A DNA stretch of 64,000 bases from Unio delphinus. Lineage: Eukaryota > Mollusca > Bivalvia > Unionida > Unionidae. The stretch's first letter is position 1; each line of letters starts with the position of its first letter. This document shows positions 24,590 through 35,169 of this stretch, piece by piece. The stretch spans positions 827,001 to 891,000 of the forward strand of contig JAQISU010000058.1 in the NCBI GenBank assembly GCA_029339505.1. Reading direction: 5' to 3'. The position numbers were made by a program, and so were the translations under genes. Under the pieces are notes generated by a model that made no database searches, had not been told where the DNA came from, and saw only the letters and a program-made list of their open reading frames with translations.

Positions 24590-25365
24590 CCAAAGCTAAT
24601 TATATAAGGTGTTTCTAACTTACCATGATATAAGTCTCCTTTCCAAAACTTGTTTCCATTTTAGTTTTCTACAAAAGACATTTTTATGCTATATGGATAG
24701 TGGGATCGACGCGAAGACTGATCCCATCCGAATAAGCTGACTGGTCCTGTGTTTGTTTTTTTTTTATAGCAATAACTGTAACTGTAATTGTAAATACCTA
24801 TGCACAAACAGTATTTGGGATTTTAGAATATCAATATATTCCAGATAAACAAACTAGTTAAACAAAGTCAACAGAATTAATATACAAGCAATATGTTATC
24901 AACGACTCATCTGGTATTATATCTTAACCAGTATTACTGAGCCAGAACCAGCATCAATCTGATATTAGTGATATAAAGCAACATTAGGTTTGATAACTAA
25001 ATATTAAGAACATGTATGACTAATAACAGACAATAATGGACCTTTATTGCGGTTTTTATCAAGATGTATGAACCATTTCTCATACTGGCTGACACGACTC
25101 AGAACTCTATAATTGTCTAATGATATGTCTTAGAGTGCAAAACTGCAGTTTATTTAGGTTTAGTTTTTAACCAAGGCCATTTCAAAGGCATAACTTTAAG
25201 AAAGTACGACGTCACGTAAAATCAATGTTTAAATGGCCATATAACATGAAAAAATAACGTACCGTTCTGTTATGCAACGAGAACCCATCTCTCAAACATT
25301 TCAACAAGCTGCATACATTTAATATTATATTCGCACTCATTTTGACATTCTTTTTATCAGGGGCC
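24588..25365. other. Intergenic, nothing recognised
   Basis: AT-rich unique-looking sequence; no gene or element identified. Confidence 0.5.
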
Positions 25366-25369
25366 CCGA

Positions 25370-25612
25370 GTGGTCTAAAGCTCTTTCCGTTACGGATCAC
25401 TGCCATCTCACCTCTGTCTGCCTGAGTTTGAGTCTAAGATTCGGCTAATGTAGTTAGGTGAGAAAGCTTGCCAGTAGCTTCTCGTGGGTAGGTTGTTCTT
25501 TCTGGGGGTTTTCTCGGGTTCTTCCTCCACCAATAATACTGGCCGCCATGTATAGCCGCCGTGTGCTGAAAAATGGCGTTAAGCCCTAAAACAAACAAAC
25601 ATTCTTTTTATC
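25370..25612 (+). repeat. tRNA-derived SINE, family B
   Basis: Head GTGGTCTAAAGCTCTTTCCG with GAGTTTGAGTC as a B-box-like element, body shared with 23,380-23,600, and the 3' end GGCGTTAAGCCCTAAAACAAACAAAC, a typical A-rich SINE tail. Confidence 0.68.
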
Positions 25613-26530
25613 ACATAGTTTTTTTTCTAAATTTAGATAGATTGGAGAGTAAGAAGAATAACATAATTTTGTTAATTCTGACTCAAGCATTGCACCTTTA
25701 ATGTGTTGCATGTAAAACAATAGTCCCATAGACAAATCTATAACAATATAAATTTTAACAGGAGATATTTCAACAAATTATAAAATCTAAAAGCAACTGT
25801 GCTTCCGTATAATTGGAGTATTTGACACAGACACAATCATATTTCAACACAGAATGTCCAGTTGAAATTCCGTAGAATGTTACAGTTTTGCTCGTATTTA
25901 GAGGAGTAGACGATCAATTTTCAAACTTATATTCACTCGAAAGGATGACTACTTGATGCAGAAATTCAAGATTTACTGTAATATATTTGTGACCAGATAT
26001 TTACACTATTTGAGTTTAAAAGTAAATTACATTATATCCTATACACCTCGATTTCGACGCATGTATAGGTAGGTATACAAGTTTAATTATCTCGGAATAT
26101 AATCATATATTGTACAGCGTAAAAATGATGTGATTAGATAAATTGCTGTCATTTGGGGGAACGGTTTATCTCCACATTTGTATGTGAAACGATGTGGGTT
26201 TATTTACTCTCATAAATTAACATTTAAACCGATATTGTATATAGGGTGAATATCACCCACTTCACTTTTATTTTTCAGCCCATAATAGGCTATAAATGGG
26301 CGTATCTATCCCCTGTGATGCAAAATGACTATATTTAGATATAAGTGATTTTCCCCCAATTCCCTTTCATCATCTGAATCAAGAAATGGCCGCCAAAATA
26401 TTTATATTCGGAATAAAAACAAAAGTTCCAGAAGGCGGGGTGAGGACAAATTCCTACAATCATAGCCTATAATTAAGGATAACACTGCAAAATAATGTAA
26501 TGGGCTTATCTGGACCAATCAAAATCGTTT
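25613..26530. other. Intergenic, nothing recognised
   Basis: AT-rich sequence with no gene, RNA or repeat that I can support. Confidence 0.5.
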
Positions 26531-26686
26531 AAAGATATATTTTAACATGTTGTCACATCAAAATATAAAGCTGCATATGCCATAGGTGAGGTGTACGGAT
26601 TATCTGATAAAGATATATTTTAACATGTTGTCACATCAAAATATAAAGCTGCATATGCCATAGGTGAGGTGTACGGATTATCTGAT
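26531..26686. repeat. 78-bp direct tandem duplication
   Basis: The unit beginning AAAGATATATTTTAACATGT (26,531-26,608) is repeated exactly at 26,609-26,686. Identity without visible change suggests a recent duplication. Confidence 0.92.
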
Positions 26687-26783
26687 AAAGTGACGTATCC
26701 TAGTGTAGTGACTTAGGTTGTAGTCATATATAGATCATTAACGCCATATTTAAAACCATGTAACGCTCATTCAGCTGCAAAGA

Positions 26784-27785
<1,002 letters not shown>

Positions 27786-27789
27786 TAAT

Positions 27790-28125
27790 ATGGGACGATC
27801 TAGCCTCAATGGGAAATCCTGTCAAAAAAGGCTAGGGACCCTCTAGCCTCAATATTTCTAGCCTCAATGGGAAATCCAGTCAAAAAGGGCTTGGTACCTT
27901 CTCGCCTCAATATTTCTAGCCTCAATGGGAAATCCAGTCAAAAAGGGCTAGGGACCCTCTAGCCTCAAACATAGTGGGACGATCTATCCTCAAGGGAAAT
28001 TTAACATGGTGGGACTATCTAGCCTCAAGGAATATTATTTGTATTTGGGACTATATAGCCTCAAGGGAAATTGAACATAATGGGACTATATAGCCTCAAG
28101 GGATATTTAACATAGGGAATATTAT
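27790..28125. repeat. Imperfect direct repeats, likely subterminal
   Basis: Repeated blocks of TCTAGCCTCAATGGGAAATC followed by AGTCAAAAAGGGCT(A/T)GG and shorter variants (GGGACTATATAGCCTCAAGG). At least seven related copies. The position just outside the first outer-element genes fits a subterminal or terminal-repeat region of the large Polinton. Its partner would lie beyond the window, so the boundary is unproven. Confidence 0.6.
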
Positions 28126-28198
28126 TTTTATGTGGGCCTGTCGAGCGAAAAGATAAATGGAGGCAAAGAAAGCATATATCTTTTCGAGGTATATGAGT

Positions 28199-28214
28199 GG
28201 CCCTGAAAAGGGCC
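28199..28214 (-). promoter_or_regulatory. Histone-mRNA-type 3' stem-loop
   Basis: The minus strand reads GGCCCTTTTCAGGGCC, a 6-bp stem with a TTTC loop that fits the metazoan histone 3'-end consensus GGYYCTTTTCAGRRCC exactly. A purine-rich stretch (CGAAAAGATATATG) follows about 10 bases downstream, where the U7-binding element would sit. No histone reading frame is present upstream on that strand. Confidence 0.5.
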
Positions 28215-28368
28215 GCTATGTGTAATGTTAACAGTATATTGTTAACACAGAGGACATCTCACGGATCTTCTTCTCTTCCTTAAACTTCTCCTCACTGCTG
28301 GGCCATAGAGTAGAACTCTCTTTAAACAACCTGGCCTCTCCACTTATATCCTTCTCTTCCAAAGGGCT

Positions 28369-28376
28369 TTTTTATA
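28369..28376 (-). promoter_or_regulatory. TATA box, leftward
   Basis: The minus strand reads CCCTATAAAAAAGCCC. It lies about 160 bases upstream of the histone-type stem-loop on the same strand and back-to-back with the rightward promoter at 28,413-28,495. Confidence 0.4.
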
Positions 28377-28412
28377 GGGGAAGAGCGGATCGAAACGGAT
28401 TGAGTTTATTCA

Positions 28413-28495
28413 CCAATCCAAACACGCGTTACAAAAGTCTGTCACAGCCGTCCAATCGGAAGAGAGTCGTATGTGACGTCACCTTCCCTATATAG
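28413..28495 (+). promoter_or_regulatory. Promoter: two CCAAT boxes, CRE and TATA
   Basis: CCAAT at 28,413-28,417 and 28,452-28,456, a perfect CRE (TGACGTCA, 28,474-28,481) and TATATAG at 28,489-28,495. The spacing is right for RNA polymerase II. Transcription would start near 28,520, just ahead of the ATG at 28,566. Confidence 0.65.
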
Positions 28496-28565
28496 AGGTA
28501 CTAGCGTCTGTGCACATTCAATCGATGCGACAGAGTTGTCAATCATACCGGACACTAGGAAGACA

Positions 28566-28739
28566 ATGAATTGGGGTGAGCCAGTAGTGGAGACAGCAAG
28601 TAATGGTACAGCAGTGACTACCAAAGTCATGAGAAATATACATCCAGAAGAAGTTGATTTTAACTGGCACATTGTGGATTTTCTAATTTGTTCCGGAACC
28701 TTCGTTACCTTCTGCTTCTTCTTATTTACTCGTCGATGA
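28566..28739 (+). CDS. Small membrane protein, outer element
   Basis: A 57-residue frame from the first ATG after the TATA box (AAGACAATGA context). The last 25 residues form one strong membrane segment (IVDFLICSGTFVTFCFFLFT), so it is probably a type-III or tail-anchored membrane protein. The coiled-coil frame that starts within its last codons lies one frame back, so the two may once have been a single protein: membrane anchor followed by coiled coil. I do not recognise a family. Confidence 0.5.
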   Translation: MNWGEPVVETASNGTAVTTKVMRNIHPEEVDFNWHIVDFLICSGTFVTFCFFLFTRR

Positions 28740-29172
28740 TTTTAAGCAAAGACAAAAAGAAGAATTGGGGCGATTTTTACAACAACAGAAAGTAGAAGAA
28801 CAAGCTTTTCTTATTCAACGGGGGGAAGAAGAAGAAGCAAGAAACAAACACCATGAAGAAACAGCAGCAGCAACAGAGAAAAAAGACGACCAAGGACAGA
28901 AAGAGAATAGTGAAAATCAAACGGTCACGACGGTACTTTTAGCTATTTTAGCAGAGTTAAGGAGTCTGCAACAAATGTATCAGAATTCTTTATCACGACC
29001 GAAGAGAAAAAGACCTTCTCGAGCTAAACAAACCAATCTAACTGTGACTACGTCTGCCATACCACCTTTAGTGATTTCTACCAAATCATTGACAGGAACC
29101 ACCAGTCCAGAAGTAGGCCTTGGCCGTGGCAAAGGCTTAAGACAGTTAAAGATGGTTTCGTCTCGTTTATGA
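28716..29172 (+). pseudogene. Coiled-coil, basic protein, outer element
   Basis: The frame has no ATG near its start and overlaps the end of the membrane protein in another frame, which suggests a frameshift between the two. Its N-terminal 60 residues are Glu/Gln/Lys-rich and coiled-coil-like (FLQQQKVEEQAFLIQRGEEE), the middle has a leucine-rich helix (VLLAILAELRSLQQMY), then a basic patch (RPKRKRPSRAK) that could act as a nuclear signal. The last part is Ser/Thr-rich. Function unknown. Confidence 0.45.
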
Positions 29173-29540
29173 GTTTTTTTGTTTTAAACAAACAAAACCC
29201 CAACAGTCCTCAAATTTTTCAAAAAGAAATACTCTTTCAATTGCCTAATTCAATGACAACTCAAAAGTCTTTTTTTAAAATATTTTTAAGCCTGTGAGTG
29301 TAAGTTTCTGTGAGTGTAGGTTCTTATTCTAAAAAAATCAAAACACTTACGTTTTTTCCGTCTGGTGTATTCTTGTACAAATGTTACAATTCAATATCAC
29401 AACATAACATTACACAATACCACTTTAAAAAGTTCATAGGCTTCTTCTGTTCACTCTTTCTGTTTTTCCTTTTCTTTACTGTCACAGGTTTTTCTTTTTC
29501 TTCTTCATCCTCACTTTCGTTTCGTCTTCTTTTCTTGTCT
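29173..29540. other. Intergenic, low-complexity
   Basis: Between the coiled-coil gene and the polymerase. It is T/C-rich on the plus strand (TTTTTCTTCTTCATCC). Minus-strand frames here are Glu/Lys-rich, as expected from the composition. No gene can be supported. Confidence 0.5.
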
Positions 29541-30124
29541 TTGTGAACGTGTCGGGGTTCTGCCTTGGGAGAGGGTACCTCTTCCTCCTCCTCCTTTTCA
29601 GAATTCTTCTCTCCCTCCTCCAGTGATTTTGAAGATGACACGAGTGAGCCCGAACCCACACCCAGACAATCAACGTCCAAGCAAAGTTCACCACCCTTAG
29701 TAAACCCTGAAAATTACTATCACATTCGAGAGACGGTAAAGCGTTCCTCTCGAAAATTTAGAACAACGGCTTACACGTATGCCGTAAAGTTTAAAGATTT
29801 CAAGTCCAATGTACCTTTGGAGAATACAGAAGGGTTCATTACCGAGGTTTGGGATTCTGTGTTAACTACACTGAAACAGCAATGTCAAGCCAAAGAAGAC
29901 GATCGCTTGAGACTTTCTATTCATCATGATAATTTGAAGTCTCCCGTTTGGATCGAGTTTAGTAGCCCATCACAATTAACACCTTCCAAAGTCATCGACA
30001 AAATTCAACATGTGCAACAATCCAACGACAAGTTTCACATCACCGACGGAAAAGCCACATTGTTTATGACCCACGTTTGTCTTCCCCAAGGGACCGGACA
30101 ACGCAAAAAAGTGTTATTGGTCGA
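29541..30124 (+). pseudogene. polB: Polymerase B N-terminal part, outer element
   Basis: The open frame begins after a TGA at about 29,538 and contains no ATG, so the real start is lost or lies upstream in another frame. An acidic Ser-rich leader is followed by VWDSVLTTLKQQCQA, LRLSIHHDNLKSPVWIEFSS, VIDKIQHVQQSNDKF and VCLPQGTG, the N-terminal region that in Polintons precedes the exonuclease domain of the protein-primed polymerase. The frame is cut at 30,124 by element 1 and resumes at 36,123. The 12 or so codons after 30,124 belong to the inserted element. Confidence 0.78.
30119..30124. repeat. TSD GGTCGA, left of element 1
   Basis: GGTCGA occurs directly before the GCAGCAGAG terminus and again at 36,123-36,128 after CTCTGCTGCT. 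Six bases is the standard Polinton duplication. Because of a shared terminal base, readings of 5 to 7 bases are also possible. Confidence 0.85.
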
Positions 30125-30374
30125 GCAGCAGAGAGGGTGAACCCTACAACGTTTTGAGACAAAATTTGATTGAAATCCTAAAACGATCCTTCCTATAATC
30201 TCATTTTAACCAAAAAGAGGGCGAACCCTACAACGTTTTCAGACAAAAAATTTATTGAAATCTTAATGAGCTTTCCCTACGAAAACATTTAACTAAAAAA
30301 ATGAAAACGGAGATTTTTACGATTTTTTAATCAATTTTGGTCGCAACTTGTTGTCATCCGCCCTCTCTGCTGCT
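30125..30374 (+). repeat. Element 1 left TIR, composite
   Basis: It matches the reverse complement of 35,869-36,122 with a few small indels. It starts AGCAGCAGAGAGGGTG (the first A overlaps the TSD) and ends CCGCCCTCTCTGCTGCT, so each TIR is itself bounded by inverted ends. Inside are two related units of about 95 bases starting GAACCCTACAACGTTTTGAG and GAACCCTACAACGTTTTCAG. Confidence 0.88.
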
Positions 30375-30426
30375 AAAGTTTTCAGTTCTGGGATAACAAA
30401 AAATAATAAATGATTTGATCCAGTCT

Positions 30427-31816
30427 TTAGGATTTCACAAACAGACTAATCGCTAACACCTCTTCTTGTAAATCAATCAGATTATTGGACTGATCTGTGA
30501 GTTTGAAATTAATTCTCGTTAACGAATTATTATGGCATCGCATGTAGACAGGATTAACCGGAGACTCAATTATTAAAAATCCTGGAGGAGCTGTTGGTGC
30601 AAACGAATAAAGAATATATCCTTGCTGAGCTTGATTTGATCGTTCGAGATTAATTTGATAGCTTCCTTCGATAACATCGCATACTAAATTGAGCGCAATC
30701 ACCGAGGATATATTCACGTTGAACGGAGCGATATGTCTGCCGCCACCGTCTGGGTCATGATTGTTTGAGGATTTTTATTTCCTGTGATGTTGTTTTTTTC
30801 CATGCATCATGAATTATTTTAAAACCAACATCGATGGCATCACTGAGAAGTTTTTTTAGTTCTGGTACATTATATCCTGGTAGATTGATTGTTGGAATAT
30901 CCTCGACGGGGGTATTAAGGTCTGATGCAAACCTTATTCTCGATAGGTGATTATCGTCATCTAATATATCCTGAATAATTTTCAAATTAAATTTTTCCAT
31001 ATCGTCGATGATTTTATTGCATGTTTCTACGACGCTGATAAATTCATCTCGGGTAAGAGTACCGGATTTAAGAGATATTAACAACAGTGAAAAATCATTA
31101 TTCATCGCTATGAAATTTTTAATGATTTTAGATTTGTCAATAAAATGATATCTCTCCATGATATCCCCTTCCTCTTCTTCTCCAGTTACTTGGTATACGA
31201 GACCAAAAAAATCTGTAGTGAATTGGTGATCTATATAACTCCTTATTGGATTATCAGGTTTTATTCTGTCGGTGATATAATCAGTTTTTTGTGGTTCTGG
31301 TAAATCAACGGTTTTCCCCCCTGGTGGTAATTCAGGCCATCCTAGTACGGTTCTAATAGAACTTTGATAGATATCTACGACGTATCCTTCTGTGTTTATC
31401 TCAATTGCGGATGATAGTGTCGGCTCATGAACTGTTATAGCGATTTTTGACTCTACTCCAGTAATCGATTTTATTCTACGCGCTAATTCATTATTGATTT
31501 GTTCGATTTGGTATGACCCTGTTGGTATCGAAACGACGTTCCAGTCTGGGGTACCGTCGTCTTTATTCTTATACGAGAACACCAGTGAATTATTCGATTG
31601 TTGACCACCAAATGAATTTGATCTGATATTAGGCCAACTGTGGTATACTCGTAATTTTGCTAGCGCTATCTCCTTCACGGGGACTGGGCTAGGGAAATTC
31701 ACACTAAACTCGGGTTCCGTTGATGTTATTGATATCATACTTGTTTGTACTGGGTTCGTGTTCTCCACTATTTGTTGAAGTAATTCCATCGGTGTCGTCA
31801 TTGTTATTATACTCAT
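30427..31816 (-). pseudogene. Penton-like protein, element 1 (frameshifted)
   Basis: Two frames, 31,816-30,755 and 30,717-30,427, together correspond to the intact 457-residue protein at 53,221-54,594 in element 2. Conserved points include VKEIALAKLRVYHSWPNI, IPTGSYQIEQIN, SSIRTVLGWPELPPGG and, in the second piece, NISSVIALNLVCDVIEGSYQ. The frame breaks near 30,740 after the residues ILKQ. The start ATG at 31,816 is conserved. By analogy with the outer element this should be the penton or a minor capsid protein at particle vertices; that is inference. Confidence 0.65.
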
Positions 31817-32081
31817 GTTGTCGCTCTAATTTTGACACCGCGGAATCATAAATACTGACCATCACTGAGAACTCACAATTTGGTATGGTTGAGGTTATTG
31901 AGATCATTCTGGTTTTCGGGTTCGTGTTTTCTAATTCCATCGGTGTTGTCATTGTTATTATATTCATGTTGTCGCTCTAATTTCGATATCGCGGAATCAA
32001 AAATACTGACCATCGCTGAGAATTCACTATCTGATATAATTGTATTATCGAGTGACGACGATATCATCAGGGATAACTGCG
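31817..32081. repeat. Duplicated 150-bp segment, end of 2-TM gene
   Basis: The segment spanning the end of the membrane-protein gene and the start of the penton-like gene occurs twice: CATGTTGTCGCTCTAATTT at about 31,815 and again at about 31,966, each followed by GCGGAATCA and ACTGACCATC. Element 2 has only one copy at the matching place. The duplication yields several short overlapping frames that I do not treat as genes. Confidence 0.75.
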
Positions 32082-32082
32082 A

Positions 32083-32418
32083 CTATGCGGTTGATGCAAT
32101 ATGAAATTGAATTAAGTAATTCTGCAGTTTACTCTGGCTGCATGATGATATCTTTTTTGCTATCCCGGTTGATATACCCCCGATTGTAGCCACCGCAGAA
32201 ATGCAAATTGGAACTACGACCAGGGCAATCATTGTAACCGATGCAAGTATTATTCCGGCGCCAGCTAGAACGCTTGACACCGAGTACATAGTAATATCAA
32301 TTGCGGTGATTCTTCGTCGGTATTTTTTTATTTTTTTTTGATACTCCTCAGTGAGGGTTTTGAGTCTATTTTGAAATTCTCTGACCTGATCATAGCGACA
32401 TTGAGTTGATGAAATCAT
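32083..32418 (-). pseudogene. Two-TM protein, element 1 (truncated)
   Basis: Homologue of 52,770-53,399 in element 2. It starts at ATG 32,418 (MISSTQCRYDQVREFQNRLK) with an N-terminal coiled helix. Two adjacent membrane or glycine-rich hydrophobic segments follow (SSVLAGAGIILASVTMIALV and CISAVATIGGISTGIA). A TAG at about 32,080 replaces a Tyr codon present in element 2 and removes the conserved C-terminal helical part, which is still readable after the stop. Confidence 0.6.
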
Positions 32419-32481
32419 TGTTATTTTAAAAATACTAGCGTTTTCAATTGTGAAATCCGAACGATTTTCCTTTCAATTTAG

Positions 32482-33523
32482 TTATTTACTTAAATCCGCT
32501 ACGAATTCCACATACCAGGTTGCTGAAACCCTAATCAAATTTTTATCAGTAGCTGTTATAGTGAACTTTTCAGTTGTATCCTTGTCGATGATCGTTGAAA
32601 TCGTATTATTGACCCCGGATGAACTCGACGATGATATATTAAATTGAGTCAATGGTGTTACTAGTGTTAATCGATAAATACCTTTAACGGTTGCAGTGAT
32701 ATCTAATTTATTGTTTGTAGGTGTCCACGCAAATAATCCGTGTTGGATTGTGTACACGACGTTGTTGGTTTTCTCATGAGGAATTTTTGTTTTTTCAATG
32801 ATTGTTATCATCCTCGAAAAATCACCTTTGATGGCTTCGATGAAGTTTTTCGTCTCATCGATGGATTTTTTAATATCAGGGAGTTTTATTTCAATTTTAT
32901 CTAACGGGGGTTCCAATAAATTTATCAATGATATTTCTACGAAATGATGTAAACTGTTTTCCGTTTTCTTCAATTCTAGATTCAAGTGTTGTTAGTACAA
33001 ACACAGAATTGTTTAACTCATCGTTGAGAGTTTTTAATCGATCTGTAATCGTCGAAACGAGTACACCCGGTTTGAGTTTACCCTGATCGGAAAATAGCGC
33101 GATAGTATTCTCGATTGCGTTTCGTTGTTTAACTAAAATATCATCTAGAGAGACATCACTAGTTTTCAATTTACCCTGATCGGAAAATAGCGCGATAGTA
33201 TTCTCGATTGCGTTTCGTTGTTTAACTAAAATATCATCCAACGACACATCACTATTTTTCAATTTACCCTGATCGGAAAATAGCGCGATAGTATTCTCGA
33301 TTGCGTTTCGTTGTTTAACTAAAATATCATCCAACGACACATCACTAGTTTTCAATTTACCCTGTTTGTCTTGAAATACAACTATTTCATTGGGATCAAC
33401 ATTTGTTAAGTTCAACGTCTCAGCGATTTCATCTTCAATTATTTTTTTTATATCCTTGACAGAATCAGGTGGTGCAGTGCCATCGGGTTTGGGTTTCAAA
33501 GATCTCCCCCAAATATCAATCAT
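32482..33523 (-). pseudogene. Fibre-like coiled-coil protein, element 1
   Basis: Two frames (33,523-32,897 and 32,985-32,482) match the single 306-residue protein at 51,788-52,708. It has the conserved start MIDIWGRSLKPKPDG, then three tandem copies of a 31-residue unit (93 bp each, about 33,080-33,358) containing SLDDILVKQRNAIENTIALF, an amphipathic middle, and a beta-rich C-terminus with FNISSSSSSGVNN and ATWYVEFVADLS. The frame shifts near 32,930. Stalk plus globular tip suggests a trimeric fibre; that is inference from shape only. Confidence 0.6.
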
Positions 33524-33547
33524 GTTATTGTAAAACTCTTTCTCTCT

Positions 33548-34453
33548 CTAAAATCGTTTTTGACGACTTCGTTGAAAAATCTTCGATTTTCTCCAGCGAT
33601 TACTAGTGTATTCATTAACGACAACATGTGGTGGTTTTCCGCTTGGGTTACTCAAGGAGTTAGAAATAGCGTTAAGGACATTTAATACTTCGCTGCCACA
33701 TATTGGTGGGTCAATCATCGTTTGTGTTGGTAGCGTAGAATACCAAGTCTTCATTGGAAGGGTTTTTATATAACGCATAAACTCTTTTGGTGGGGCTAAT
33801 CCATATGAATCAAAATAGACAAGCCCACGTGGATCAATAGCGTATGCAACCCAGTGAGTTCCAGGTCCGGTGCTGTTATCTAAATTAATGATTCCGGTTT
33901 CAACGCTGTTTGGTTGATGTGGTAATTGATATTTCATAAAGACACCTCTGAAGTTTTTAATCGCGAGTTTTTTAGCAGCATCGAGTAAATCAAAATTGGA
34001 CATGGGAACCATCGAAGATTTGGGAACCATAGGTTCCTCAATTAATAAATCGTTCCTGGTAGTCTTAGACCCTTTCCGCTGTACCACGAATATGGGGTTC
34101 CTGGTAGTCTTAGACCCTTTCCCTTTTTTATATCCTTTCCCAGTTGCCTTCTTTAGTGCCATTCCTGCTGCAGTACCAACGGCTCCTAACGCTGCCGCTT
34201 TAGCCACCGCTGGGGCTGCTGCTGCAATCAATGCTGGAATCGCAGCTAACAACGGAAATATACCGCCTGTTTTAATCATATTTTTGATAGCAGCCGCAGA
34301 GAGAGTAATCTGAACACCCTTTTTTGCTACTAGTGCATCATTGAAATGTTTCACCTGACGAGTTGTCAGCGATAGTTTATTTGCACCACCAGTCATTTGG
34401 TTGGGTTTCAACGTGATTGTGGTTCCACATTTTTTAGCTGATTCCGATTGCAA
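33548..34453 (-). CDS. Adenain-like cysteine protease, element 1
   Basis: A 301-residue frame. The N-terminal half holds LSLTTRQVKHFNDA and a long Ala-rich hydrophobic segment (GIFPLLAAIPALIAAAAP, about 85-115), then Lys/Gly-rich repeats. The C-terminal half is an adenovirus-type protease: His in GPGTHWVAYA, Asp in VYFDSYGLAPPKE and the probable nucleophile Cys in PPICGSEVL. A TAA lies in frame just upstream, where element 2 has Lys, cutting off about 16 N-terminal residues starting MSYSN, so the first usable start here is doubtful. It should mature capsid proteins. Confidence 0.7.
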   Translation of the reverse strand: MQSESAKKCGTTITLKPNQMTGGANKLSLTTRQVKHFNDALVAKKGVQITLSAAAIKNMIKTGGIFPLLAAIPALIAAAAPAVAKAAALGAVGTAAGMALKKATGKGYKKGKGSKTTRNPIFVVQRKGSKTTRNDLLIEEPMVPKSSMVPMSNFDLLDAAKKLAIKNFRGVFMKYQLPHQPNSVETGIINLDNSTGPGTHWVAYAIDPRGLVYFDSYGLAPPKEFMRYIKTLPMKTWYSTLPTQTMIDPPICGSEVLNVLNAISNSLSNPSGKPPHVVVNEYTSNRWRKSKIFQRSRQKRF

Positions 34454-34544
34454 TTATTTTAATTGACCGGGAGTTAACGCAACACTAATATTACTATATG
34501 ACATTATACATAATTGATTGATTCTAAATCGTTTACAATTTCAA

Positions 34545-34993
34545 TTACATGTTTTCCACTGGTGCATCTACCACTCTCATTCTTCCGCCAACACCTTCAA
34601 GTAGCATTGATTTATCACTGAGAATGACAGCAACCGCTCTATAATTCGGGATACTTTTCATAGCCGATTTTATCAAAAATGAAGCCAATTTTTCTTTGAA
34701 GGATTTATCAGGAATAGCATTTAACGCATGAATTAATTTCACATCTGCTAGATGCCTGTGTTGCAAAATGCTGCTTTTATAAGCAACATCATGAAGGTGA
34801 CAGGCCTTATCAATGGCGTTTATTGGTTCTTCACCGGGTCGGGACTGATTTTGATCATTGAGTCTGATATCAAGTCTGGTTCCCGGTCCATAGTAGCTAT
34901 ATCCTGGAAGGTGCTTTTCTCCGGGGTACTTTGCCCATGGGGTTCCAGGGAGCTTTGCCAATTTGGCTGCGATATCACCTCCTCGTTTTTTTT
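34545..34993 (-). CDS. PLA2-like domain fused to capsid C-terminus
   Basis: The frame has no ATG of its own. It contains HLPGYSYYGPGTRLD and DKACHLHDVAYKS: the GPGT calcium-loop type motif and His-Asp pair of parvovirus-VP1-style phospholipase A2. After LIKSAMKS the sequence changes abruptly to IPNYRAVAVILSDKSM and GGRMRVVDAPVEN, which are the last residues of the element-2 capsid protein. The junction is an in-frame deletion chimera (see findings). Translation would need a -1 shift from the zinc-ribbon frame at 34,985-34,991. Confidence 0.75.
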
Positions 34994-35164
34994 AAAAACA
35001 TCTCCGGATTGTAAAATCTTTGATTTTGTAGAAACAAATCTGAACTTTTTAATACCACATGTTGCACATCTACCAGTAAGTGCTGATCTGTTATTTTTAG
35101 TTGTAACCGTCGTCACATCATTTGTGCTAGTACGCGTTTTACACTTCACACAATATAGATCCAT
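34820..35164 (-). CDS. Zinc-ribbon ORF, element 1
   Basis: Starts at ATG 35,164 (MDLYCVKCKTRTS). Two Cys pairs, CVKC and CATC, form a probable zinc ribbon within the first 55 residues, followed by KKFRFV. At the A-run on the coding strand (heptamer AAAAAAC, plus-strand 34,985-34,991) the phospholipase-like frame begins one base back. The zero frame runs on to 34,820, but that tail is unlike the element-2 tail. Its ATG is five bases from the divergent ATPase ATG. Confidence 0.72.
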   Translation of the reverse strand: MDLYCVKCKTRTSTNDVTTVTTKNNRSALTGRCATCGIKKFRFVSTKSKILQSGDVFKKNEEVISQPNWQSSLEPHGQSTPEKSTFQDIATMDREPDLISDSMIKISPDPVKNQ

Positions 35165-35169
35165 AATTT

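Noticed and set aside
29384..29694. Minus-strand Glu/Lys-rich frame with a nuclear-signal-like patch
   Set aside because: It is antisense to the Ser/Phe-rich start of the outer polymerase and has the low complexity expected from the T/C-rich DNA. No independent support.
31704..32067. Two overlapping minus-strand frames in element 1
   Set aside because: They are remnants of the duplicated gene-overlap segment, not separate genes.
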